A stretch of DNA of 64,000 bases from positions 13,279,706-13,343,705 of the forward strand of contig NC_031781.1 of NCBI RefSeq assembly GCF_001522545.3, written 5' to 3'. Made by a program: the position numbers and the translations under genes. Under the pieces are notes generated by a model. It worked only from the letters and a program-made list of their open reading frames with translations. It was not told the DNA's origin and ran no database searches. This document shows, one piece after another, positions 50,014-62,100 of this stretch; the first letter of the stretch is position 1, and every line of letters starts with the position of its first letter. This stretch comes from Parus major (Eukaryota; Chordata; Aves; Passeriformes; Paridae).

Positions 50014-51997
50014 CTAGGAGAAAAGAACAGGTAAATTCAGTACACAAGTGTCAATCTGTTCTCTTGCTTTTCAATATACTTTGTTTACACTTAGAAACTG
50101 AAGTTCACGCACAAGGAGTAATTACAAGATTCTCAAGCTCAGCAGCATTCATGAATGGGTTTATTTGTAGCCTGAACAAATTACCTGCGAAGAAACAGAC
50201 GTAAAAATCTTACAGAGTCTTACTGCTACAGTATTAATTCTCTCTTTCCCTTTGTCTTTCACAACTTGCTCAGAATTGGAAGCCCTTTTAGTGCCAGTGA
50301 ATAGCTATAACATGGTTGGATGGACAAAGAATGCATTTGTAATAGAAGAATTAAGAAGAGAAACCCCAAATCTGCTTTAGCCTTCATAAAACCATTTTGC
50401 TGAGGGGAGCTGTTAAACAGAGGGACACTTCCTACATCAAACCCAGCACACAGGATCTCATGCACTGGACTGACTAAACCAGGACACTTCACTGAGCAGC
50501 TCTAAGACAAAATCCGAGAAATTGCTTGGCTATAGATAATTCAAGCAAACTGAATAATTTCTGAGGAGGAGTGAATTTACTGTTTTCTACAAAGGAAGAA
50601 TTAACTTCTAAAACGAATGTCAAAATAAGCATTTAATCTCTGTGATGAATTGGCCACTGTGATACTGTAACACAAACACTGGCAAAACTAGCAGCAGCAC
50701 CAGGCTAATAATAAACATAAGGATATTATTCAGCATTAATATGTTTTATGTATCATTATAAATACTTTAGTTCTGGCTCAATAAATAGAAAAAAAGACTT
50801 TATTTTTGGTTATGCAGGGGGTTCCTTATGCCAGAAGAGATCTACCATACTCTTGGTGAAGGTTTAAACAACAGAACTCCAAGTCATGCTGATGTGGGCT
50901 TTGAGTCCTCAGCTAGTCCAAGAGGAGGATAGTAAGTGTCCTTTTGGCTACTGCTGCTAACAACAGAAAGATAATCTCAGTTCAGGTAGCAAGGGCTACA
51001 AACCTCAGGATTTTAAGCAGTATCATGTAAATCAAATATTACTTGAAGAAAGCTAGGGAACAGCCCTGCTATCAGCTGAGGTCAAGGAAATAAACAGGAC
51101 AGAGGAACTGTCCTCTCTGGCTTTGGTGCCTGTGATCGTGGTGAAAAAAATTAAACTTCATACAAGACTACTGTCTCTGATCTCATCAGCAGGGAAAACA
51201 GGAGGAAGAGGAATTAGAAAAAATGAATGATCTAAATTACTTTCTAATGGATGGATTTTAACAAAACACTATGAAAACAAAAGGGAAACAAAGTCACTTT
51301 TATAGCACCAAAAACAGACTGGAGAGTTATTTCCAACCATGACTTTCCTGGGTAGTTTCGATTTTTTGTCAGCTCTGAAGAGCAATCAGAGCCTTGCCAA
51401 TGCCTTAATTAGATCTTCCCAAGGATGATCTAATTTGTAATTATATGAAGGTAGAAGTGGTCAGGCATCCCTCTGGCCCCAGCTCTTCTGACACTCTCTC
51501 CTGGAGGAGAAAGGTATCCCTTTTAACCTTCACAATTATTAGTCCTACACCAGGCAACTGCTATTTAATTGTGGTGTGTATTTCACTCTAAATAATGCTG
51601 GTCACACTGAGGTTTATTTCAAGTGGAAAGGCCACTGTGATTTTGGTTTTGAGAAATCAATACAGGGATACACAGGAATAACTTTAAAAATTGTATTATT
51701 CTCTGTAAGAGAGTTAGGCAGTTCAGTTATTATTTCTCACAGGAAAAAACATCATTTCCTGTGAGGAAAACTGTTTAAAATTTAAACTGTTTGGCTGATA
51801 TGCATTAAAAAAGTCTATGCTAAGAATATGGAAAGTGCACTATAAATGACTGAACTAATGCCATTTTTATATTTATCTTTCTGCTTCACCTCCTGTGAAC
51901 TTGAGAAAAAGAGTTTCTCTTTGAGCATCTTAAAAAAAGCGAAATTTCCTAATGCACATTCAAAACAAAATTATTTTAGATTGAGACAAGTGTTTAC
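50014..51997 (-). other. CADPS: CADPS intron between window exons 2 and 3
   Basis: 2.0 kb, GTAAAC…CTCCTAG, phase 2. AT-rich; nothing else seen. Confidence 0.92.
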
Positions 51998-52137
51998 CCA
52001 GAGTGCTTCATGTTTTGAGGCTTATCCATTCGCACAGCAAGCTTGATCTTCAGGTCTTGATCCGGGCAGTTTTTGGAAACAGTCATTTTGTGCCACTCTG
52101 ACTGCTTTGGGCTGTTAGGAGTAGGATGGAGAACAAC
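51998..52137 (-). CDS. CADPS: CADPS coding exon (window exon 2): C2-PH junction
   Basis: This 140-nt exon encodes [18 protein letters not shown], then [20 protein letters not shown], then KPQNMKHS plus two bases of Gly. It ends the C2 domain and enters the PH domain. The acceptor is TTCTTACAG and the donor GTAAAC. Entry is phase 0, following the AGG of the preceding exon, and exit is phase 2 (GG|), completed by the next exon to give HSGYLWAIG. The only difference from remembered human CAPS1 is V for I at the second residue. No reading-frame damage is seen. Confidence 0.97.
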
Positions 52138-55100
52138 CTGTAAGAATTAAAACCAACAATGTTAAAGGGAAAAAATTCACAAAATGGGGTTTAATGTGGA
52201 ACAGAAATACATCAGATGACCTAGTTTTGTCCTGGAAGTCAGTCTGGATATATCTATTCACATCAATGAGGATTGCTTTTTATTGCTTTTTTAAAGTGCA
52301 GCTTATTATTTTGAGATTAGGTCATATATTCTTTGGCTCCTCAATTAGCTCATGGTGCTGTGCAGACAGAGCTGCATGATCAGTTCCTATCAGCTCAGGA
52401 TGGTACATCTGTCTGAGCTACAACAGCAGATAAAAGCTGCATCCCATGCCATGGCATGAGAGGCTGCAGGACTCTGCTTCCATTTCATGCAGCAGGAAAT
52501 GCTGGGAGGGTCTCCAGCTGGAGCACATCCACGCAACACCAGTGGCTGCAGATGAACACCAATGCAAGCACTTGGCTCAAAGAAACTGAAAGCTCCAAGA
52601 GGTGAATAGTCTTTTCTGATCATAGCTGTGCTTTTCCCATTCATCCATTACCACTACAAAGCAGACCAGCCCCTGGAGAGTAAGATATAGAGTATTCCCC
52701 TAGGACAACACCACATCCACCATCTTCTCCTGGTATTTCCATGTTTCCTCTGAGGTGGCCTAACCTCCTTCCTTGTATATCTGCTCCCCTTCTGATGCTT
52801 TCACTCTCAGAGGTCACTTTGCCTGCTACAAATTTATTCTAGTTTCCACTGTGCTGTAGTGAGATGAATCTTCCTTAAATCCATTAATCTTTATGCAAGC
52901 AAATTGTTTCACAATTCTTACAAATGGCAGCATTCACCCTCATTAACTGATGTGCTGCCATCACTCATTTTGTGCTCATGCTTAGTCTATGCTCCTGCCA
53001 AACTCCAGCCCAGACTAGAATGTTGTACTCCTCTCCTCTTCAACTTTGCTGCTGAGTCAACAATCTAGGGGCTGTTTTCCACCAAAATATCATTGATGCT
53101 ATTATCCTCTGATGAATTGCTCCAAAACTTATTTTATTGCCTCCTCTAAAGCCTGAGGTAAACATCAGTATATTCTCAACTTTACCCTTATCCATTAATG
53201 TTATTTATCACTTCTTTTATTGAATTGCTGTCTCTGTTAGGAATCTGAAGCTGTTATTAGTCACACAGATAACCGAACAACACCAGTCTGTACTGCATCA
53301 CCCTTGGCAGAAAACACATTTAAGCAAATCCTGAAGATGAGAAATGAGTTCTCCACGTGAGGCAGGCGGTGTTAGAAGCATGACAGACCCAAGCTCTGAG
53401 CAGCATCCAAAGAACCCCAGTGACAGACAGGTCATGCAAGAACATACACCTGCACTAAGCTGCATCTCTTAGCAAGGCAGCACACACTCTGTGTGTTTGG
53501 GATGCTCTCTACTTTGATTCTATCTCTTTTTTCAACAAAAGACACAAACATTTCTCAGTGGTTCTGCAATTCACAGCTCTTCCCCTCCTTGACCTCGGCA
53601 GATGAAGTACTGGCATGGCTGAAATCCACGGGAACCCTGCCATCGGCTTCAATAGGGTCAGGATGTATTCCCATGCCTTCAGCTGCCCATTCAGCAGAGC
53701 AGGGCTTGGGAGCACTTTCCAGTTCTCCCTTGGATAAAAGTGGCGAGCTGAGGAGCGGCGGCCGGTTGCCAACTTAACACTCGCAATAGAAAGTGGGCTT
53801 TGTACCCGCCTGGCAGAGCACAAAGCCACTGCTCAAAGGGCGGCTGAGCAGGGTGTTTTGTGTATAAAACCTGCTTTCCTCCTCTCTCCATGCAGGCAGG
53901 TTCCTGCCCACTCCAACAGCTGAAACAGGGGCTTAACACACTCCCGGTTTCATTATTACTTTAAAGAAGAAATCTTGATGCAGCCTGAGCAGACACGCGT
54001 CATCTTTCGGCCGCTCCGGGCACACTGAGCATCCCTTTGAAGTTTGGCCGACTGAAAGCACTGGTGGCCACGGGCCAGGAGGAATCATTGCCAGCTCCCC
54101 ACACTTGCTGGCCTATGTCCTTCAGCCTGCAGAAACTCAGGGCTGAGGGATGGTTTCCCGCTGGACCAGGAATTAAAGCACATTGGTAGGGCTGGCTCAT
54201 CAGCCTTTCAGGGCAAGAGGGGTTGCTTTGGGTGCTTACATCTTTCTCAGAACAACATGCACAGCTAATTGCTTCCCAAGACCAGCAAAGTCAGCACTGC
54301 TCATGGCTGCCAGTGGAAACAAGATTTACAAAGCAAGGGGGGCTGCACTGAGTGTAACCACTCAGGGGAAAATCCCTGAATGGCAGTGAGGCCGGCTGGG
54401 TGAAAAGCTCTGCTCAGCATGCCACAGCGGATAAAGGCCAGGTGCCAGGCTGTTTGAAGTAGGAGGTTTTGAAAATAATCCTGAAAATATTATGATGCTG
54501 TGCAGCAAAACAATTGTAGCTTCTTCAGCTGTGGTACTGCAGCCTAGAGAGGTCATCCTTTTTGTCAAAAAAGGAGGACAGGGAGAAAGCAAGAATCAAG
54601 GTGTGGATGAGGAAAGTCTGAAGGGGCTCTTTGAAGAGAAGACTGAGAGGAGAAAAGTAGCTTTACTTTTCTCTCTCTCAAGTGCAAGAACGAAGGATAC
54701 TTCGTGAACATGAAAACACAAATAATTAAAATGAAAATTAATTACATGGGAAAAAATTGCATGCAGCATTCTCCACCACAAAGCTATAAATTTAAATCAA
54801 CAGCTCACTAGGACCTAAGGATGTTTGGCACTTTTATGAACAGGATTAACGCAAAACCATGTTAATTGGGAAAAATGTTGAATGGACACAGACTCTTCCT
54901 TGTCAAGGCACAAAAAGCCAAGGAGTTAGCAAGAAACATCCAAACAAGTTAGTCCATAACTGGAAATACCATTCTTGGGCTTGTGACAGGATCAGTGGCT
55001 TTCCTGACCATGGATTTTTTAGCCATAACCATACAGACAGGAAGGAGAGCAAAGAGTGCTGCAGGGCTGGGCAGACAGAGCCCACGCTGCCCCTGGAGAT

Positions 55101-56007
55101 CACCTGGGTCATGCTGAGCCATGACAGGAGGTGCCAAATTCTCTTACCCCAAACTGATCATCATCATACTGATCTCAGCCTGAGAGGCTGAGGAAGGCAT
55201 GGCAAGGAGTTTGCTGCCACTTCTGCCTGGGGCCAATACAAATTAAACAGCTGCACAAAATCCATGGAGACAAGTGAAGTGTCCCAAAGCCATAGGAAAG
55301 TGCCATCCACAGATATTCCAGAGCTGTGGGCTGCAGTGATCAAGGGCTACCAGTGCCAGGGCACTGGATTAGGGACCACAGGTGAGGGGCAGAGATGGGG
55401 TGGGAATGTTTGCTCTGTGGCCAATACCCTGGGAATCTAAACTCTCTGCATTAACACCATTGATGGGAGCAATGAACCCTCATGTTTCACTCCCCAGTCC
55501 AGCCTCACTGAAGCCACCAGCTCAGCCACCATCCATCCCCAGGGAAGCCAGGGCTCCAAGCCTTTTGCAGGGAGTACTGCAGTCAGTGCTTTCAAAAGCT
55601 CAAACCATGCACCGGCTGCTCAGCAGATATGAGAGAAACTTAACAGGCCCTTGCCAAACTTAAATCCCCTCTTTTTGCTTCAGCATAATCCCCTTTTCTG
55701 CCTCAGGAATGTCCATTTCCGCAAGTAACTTTTAAGGCTTTCCAGACTGCCAATATTGCATACAAGATCCTCTGCCTTTGCTCAGAGCAGGCACAGCCAG
55801 CTGAAATGCTGCCATTAGAAACTCACAACAAAGACAGCATGCGGGATGCACTCCTTTCCAGCAGCGAAGAGCTTGCTTTCTTTCCCTCTCCTGAAGCTTG
55901 GCATAAAAGCAGAGCATGTTGTGCTCCAAAGATATTTCTGTACAGGAGAGATTTCTCTAGAAAAGCAGGGCCAGAAAGAAACATTATTAAAATCAAAATC
56001 TCCTTAC
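52138..56007 (-). other. CADPS: CADPS intron between window exons 1 and 2
   Basis: 3.9 kb, GTAAGG…TTCTTACAG, phase 0. The part from 53690 to 54200 is somewhat GC- and CpG-richer than the rest. No coding or RNA feature is supported. Confidence 0.9.
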
Positions 56008-56119
56008 CCTCCCAAGCTCCTTATCCTCCAGAGCCAGAACTCCTGTGCTCTCCGTGAACAGCTTCACCTTCACTGCAGGAAGCGCGTGGGTTGTTGTGAA
56101 GTCTCCTTGGGTGCCCCAG
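56008..56119 (-). CDS. CADPS: CADPS coding exon (window exon 1): C-terminal half of the C2 domain
   Basis: CAPS1 primes dense-core vesicles for Ca2+-triggered exocytosis at the plasma membrane, and its C2 domain precedes the PH domain. This 112-nt exon reads (C)[19 protein letters not shown]…-LEDKELGR. It matches mammalian CAPS1 almost residue for residue; I recall Ser where this has the first Thr of TTTH. The acceptor is TTCACAG and the donor is GTAAGG directly after the AGG codon. The first base completes a codon from an upstream exon outside the window (entry phase 2) and the exit is phase 0. I found no exon for the preceding segment (…[22 protein letters not shown]) up to 64000. Gene identity is certain; boundaries rest on splice consensus plus family match. 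Confidence 0.97.
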
Positions 56120-59100
56120 CTGTGAAAAAAGGACATAGAGCAGTTCAGCTCAACTGGCAGGTCAGCAGCAACACTCAGGCATGAAATAGTTAACCTAAAA
56201 TGTGTCTGACACGAGCCAATGTGGTTGGGTTGTGTGAGTGACAAGGGCATTAATTATCTTCTTTGGGAAATATGGAACAGATGTTTGGAAAACCCATGAT
56301 GGTCCTTGGGGGAAAAAAAGAGAGCATCTGGGAGCAGCATGAAACCAAGTTTAAGAGAACTTTCTAATTTAGAAAGAACAATGTCTCCTGCAGTGCCAGC
56401 CTGTATAGTCACAAGAGAAGTAGAGGATTGAAGACATCTGCACCCAGGATGTCTGTAATCACTCTTGCCTGTGCTTCTCTCTTGCCTAATTAACCTCTCC
56501 CTTCCAGGCTGAGTGAGGTTTGCTTTTTCTGAAGAAATTGCAACCTAACCTGGGTTGCTTTCCAAGTCTCAGCCCAGCCCAAGTCTAAGTTCAAGCCATT
56601 ATGTCTGGAGTACTCCTAGTTTGGTAGGACTGCAGAGCAGGACACCAGCTCCTTCTGGGTGGGACTGCAGTGGCCAGGAAGACATCACCTCTGCAACTAC
56701 ACCACGATCCACTGTCTACTATTTGTACTCTGTGAGTCATTTCCTGGCTTGGAAAGGAGTGCTGTGGAGGCTGAATTATCCACAGCCTCTAGATATGCAT
56801 GTCTCTAGAGGCCATCTATAAGTTCCTGCAATCACAAGTTGCCCAAATGCACATAAAACACGAACTTGTTGCATGTGGGACCCTGCCAAGAGTGTGCCAG
56901 GAGCAACACCTCTGAGTGATGTGGTGGAACACACACTGCAACCCAGAATGCTTCAAGCCAGATGAGAGATTATGCCATAACTCACTAACCACTTCTATTC
57001 AGCCTCACTCTGTTAATCACACTTCCTCACTTTAGGCTGTCCTCAAACTAAATCCTCTGCTGTAGAAAGGCAGGTACCTTGAAAAGGCTCAGAAGACATG
57101 GCCAAGTGACTAGATGTTCCTCAAAGATGAACACTAAGCAGCAGGTTTAGCATTTGGAAAATTATCAGTAAAAATAATTCACCTTGTGCTCTAGGAATAT
57201 GGGTTTATGCTTTGCTCCCCACTGAGCAAATCTTGTCCAGCCAAGCTCAGCAGATGAGTGTGTTTGGCACAGAGCTGATTAACAAACTTGGGTTCTCCAT
57301 CAGCTTTGCTCTGAAGCTTCCTCTCCTGGTGTCACTGTTTCATATGTTTTGTTTTTTATGATGCTGCAACAAACCGCCACCGGTGCCAGAGAGCAGAGGT
57401 TTGGCTTAAATTATCTACAGTACTATAAGTCCAGTCAGGTCCTTTACATCATATCTTTTTCATATGTGAGCCATCAGCTATCTAGTAAGTGTTTTAAGGG
57501 TAAGAAGCAAGAAACAACTTAATTTTCTAATCACAGTTCCAGATCACAGGTTATGTTTTCTCTCCAAAAACTGCTTTGTCACCAGGAGGGAAAGTAGGAT
57601 GACTATCTTGCTTTGGGTAAGAGGCAAAAGTAAGAAAATATCCAACCTTACACTGTGTATTTTGACAGCATCTGCTTTATAGAACTCGTATCTCTGTTTA
57701 CTATTAAAAAGCTCTTATTTGCTGAAGCATTCCCAGACCATATGTTATCAACAAATGTTACTAACCAAATACAAACAGTAATTTTCATTAGGTTTCCTTC
57801 ATGGGAACAACATTAACCACAAAGAGAATAAATGTTTCAAATGACAGCAAACATACATAGCAAACCCTTGACAGCACTGGTGCTTACATATTCATACCCC
57901 CAAAAGCCCTGAAAAGATCTGTGCCAACAAATGGAGACCATCAAAAGTTGAGTTTTGTGCTGGTTGGAGCCTGTGGTGATGTCATTAGTTGCCATAGTGA
58001 TACTCAGCATAAGGCCATAATTCATGCCACTGAAACATAATTTGTATTCAATCTGAGTACCCAGTTTATCTGGGCTGTGTATTAAATTATTGTTCAGAAA
58101 ATTAGCTCTGGACAGTAGCTAGGTATTAGGATCTTCTGAGGGACTAACAGTGTAATGGTTTCATTTCCATATTTAATCATTAAGCAGGTTATCACTGCAG
58201 GAGCTCATTTGTTGGGAGAGTGCACTGGGACCCATTGTGAACAAATGCCATGCTATTTTGTCCCCCTATCACAGAACTCATGCTGACACTTCAAAGCAAT
58301 AAAGCATCTGCAAATGCAGACAAACAAATGTCATTCTGGCCAAAAGGATACACACATACAGATGGATACATATGGATGTACAAACACCACAAAAAAAGGT
58401 ACACAAGCAGAACAATCCTGACAGTACTTCCTCAGTCAGGAACATATTAACTATCTGAATCCTGCCTCAACTCCTCAGCATTTCTTATTGGCCAGTGGAT
58501 CCCAAAGTTTGGAACTGATATAAAAATGCTGCTGTGCATAGCAAATTTACTAGAATCGTTGCCCTATTTATGGCATCTGTGTTGTTCCAGTGCTATCACC
58601 AGGATCTACTTTTGTCTCCAGAGTTTCTATTTAGGCATCAAACTTAGGATAAGCAGCTAAACTCTTTGGTTTTAGTGCCAGAGGTTGAGATATGCCCCAG
58701 GTGCTAACTTGACAGATGCTGGCCCCTGTTTTACCTTTTACAAGTATAATAAGGAGATCATCACTGCAGACTTTGTGTCTACAGATTCACATAGAGGTGC
58801 CATCACAGTTACTGACCAAACAGCCTAAAGTGCTAGGATTTTATCCTGAATGGAACACAAAATGACAAATATCCAGAGGGTGTGAGTGGCCAACAAGTAA
58901 CAAAGGTCAGCTCTTGTCTCCCATTACATCCACAGCCTCATGGAGAACTTGAAGGATGGGCTCACCTGTCTGATTTCAGGAGCATTTGGGAGCACAGACA
59001 CTGCCCTTTCTTGCATGTGGGGGCAGTGATGCCATTGCCAGTGCTGGTGCCAGGCTGCTCAGACCTAGCTGCTCTCAGCTGTCTTGCACTGCTGATCTGA

Positions 59101-62100
59101 AAAACCTTCAGGCTGATGCTATTCAGCCATTCCCAATTTATGACCAAGATCTGTAAGACCACTCTCCTCCTATTGATGCTGTACCAAGCTCTTACCTTTT
59201 CCTGCCATAAGGTCACTGCAGAAACAACTGCCTTCATCCTATGGAAGTGCAGTGCTTTACTGAACTTTGGCTGTAGGGATGAGGGCTTCTAAAATGCAGA
59301 TACAGCAATTATAAAGCTAACTACCACACAGCTAACAGACAAAAATATTAAAACACCATGGCACTGCTATGTTAAAATTAATGATCGAAATACTATTTGG
59401 GATATGAATAAGGCTTGAGCAAAATCCTGTAAAGATCCCTGTCCTGACTGCACTCATGTATCACATGAAACCAGGCAGGAGGGTCTCTGACTTCAGCTGC
59501 TTTTCTTCACAATATCCCACTTAAGTGACCTACAATTTTGTCAGCTGTACTTGAGAGACAATGATTTAGTAATTTCTGTTGAACTCTAGTATGTTTCTCT
59601 AAAGGAAATTTTAGCACCCATGACCTTTCTAAAAGCAAACATACACATTTGATACCCAGGAAAATTCATTAAATTCACTCATATACTGTTTTCTCCAGCA
59701 AGTCTGCTCTGCCCCTGCCTAATTTAAAACAGTCACCCTTCTTCCATCAATGCTCTGGTAACTTTATGTAGCCAGAACACTGATGCCTGTGATTTATATA
59801 AACAATGAACAAATGCAACTGGGTTGTATTGCTGGGCCATGAATCAGCCCTGCTAACTGGGCTGACAGGGGAGCAGCTGCAGAGCCATGTGCTTTCACAT
59901 CTTCTACGACTGCTTCTCACGGGCTTCAAAACTACCAGAGGATATCTTCTATCCCTCTCCAGCTTGCATGGAATAAACATAAAAAAAAATCAGAAAAGGA
60001 AAGTAAACATGTGTACTAAAGGAGAGCTAAGCTCTCCCCTCAGTGGGTTCACTCCAGGTGTGCATGAATGCTCAATGGACACGGCAGTTTCCTTGGACAG
60101 ATCTCTGCCTGGAGATGCTGCCCTTCTGCCTTCCTCCCATATATTCACCACTTAAGTAAAAAAGTCTTGCAGAATAATATTTCTACACATTGGCTAGATT
60201 TGCAGGAGTTTAGTGAGCCACCTGCTCAGTATAGTTTTCCCAAACTAACCAACTCAGCAGCAATGCCTGTCCCCTCCCAAGACAGGAACACATCCTTGGG
60301 AAGGTAGGGACATGGCAGGCAGCTGCTTCCACCCCTGCAGGGTTACCAAAACCAGCAGTAGCATCACCTACCTTCCTGCACAGCTAGCTGGCTGTGAACA
60401 AGGGCACAGAGGTCCAGCTGAAAGGAGTTTACTATACATGACTATGTTTGGGACAGCAGTTTCAAGGACAGCTTAGCCTCCCTTGCTGTCCTCTACTGTC
60501 AGAGTGGGATCTGGTGAGGATGACTGGCAAGTCTGGCTGCCTCCCTCCCTTGTGGAATGCTGGTGGAGGGGGTTGTGCTTCATGTACTTATTTTCATTTA
60601 CAACCCTCATCTCTTTTCTTCTGGCATGCCTGTGTCCCTCCAGGTGTACTTGTAACTAGGTCTCCAAAGTGAGCTGGCTGGTGAAGCAAAGTTTATCAAG
60701 AGGGTAGCACAGACAGTAGCCTGACAGACACTGCCTGGGCTTGGTGACTGCTTCACCTTGTGTGGCGTGATGCTTTTAATCCAGTCCTGGTTTCTCAGCT
60801 TACTGTGGTGCTCAGACATGGTCCCTGCTGCTTCTGGATCCTGCTTTGAGGATGGAGAGTTCAGATCCCACTTCATCGCTGGAGACTGAAATGCTACATA
60901 CAGCCTCAATTTAGTTCTCCCAGAAATCCTGTCTAACAAATGATGGTTTTATTACTTCAGCACACTCCTCCCCTCCCAGAAGAGACCTTTAAATCATGGG
61001 CCATAAATCATGTATGCCCACGCTTGAGTACCGGGAAAAACGGAGCAGAAGCACACCAGGCACTGAGCTAACCTACCTTCATGCAGCTGATGGAGCAGTG
61101 CACCTTTTCCTCTAATGTAATGCTAAGCTGTGTTTCTTTTCTACATATTCCTAGAGACACAAGCGAGGAGGAAAATAAACAGGTTTGAAGTATCTTTAAC
61201 AGTTAACTATATATGAAGCACACAGGATAGCTTTTTACTGTATTCTCTAATGCTTTATCTATAGCAACCATTCAAAAACATGAACTACAGGTTGATGACC
61301 ACAATTATCAGTGATTTATCTGAACTTCCCTTGGCCATATATGGAGGTGATAGTTCATTATAAATGAGCACACACAGACTTACTCAACAACAAAACCTCA
61401 CGCAGGGAAGGCATTAATCCCACTGGGATGAAAATAGCCATTTTTAAAAATGAAAAGAGTGCTTGGGAACTTCTAGGAACACCATAAACCAGACAATGGT
61501 GAGCCCTTCACAAGCAGAGGCTGGGAGAGCTGACAGCTCCTTGCAGGAGCAGTGCAGGTGAGGCCCTGAACTGGCAGGGATGTGGCAGAACAGATGTGTC
61601 TGTGACACATGGCAGAGGCAGGTGCTCACCCCTGTACCAGCTGGGTCACAAAACCATAATAAATGGAAGCAGGGAATTCCAAAGCCTTTGAGAAAATACG
61701 TATTCTTTGCAGCTCTTGTGGGCAATGGCAATGGATAATATGTTTTTCACTTGTGTCTTTAGTATTTGAAATAACCCAAAGGCACAGAAGAATTCCAGCT
61801 TTTTTTAGGCCCTCCAAGAAAACTCACAGGCTGGGTCACATACCTGGAGACCTGTGGGATGCACACACAACTCCACACACACAACTCTTGTTTCAGCAGG
61901 GGAATGTTATAAACAACTGCCAGTTTGGGGTTGCTGTATTAACTACAAACTAGTTTGTGATTTCCTGCAGTAGAACTACAAAACCTCCACTGAAAACCCA
62001 CAAATTTAGGGGGCTGTACTACTGTGTACGTGTGCCTCAGTTACCTGCTTTGGTTTCCTGCTATTGCAATAAGGAGAGGTCTAATTAAGTCAGTAGAGAT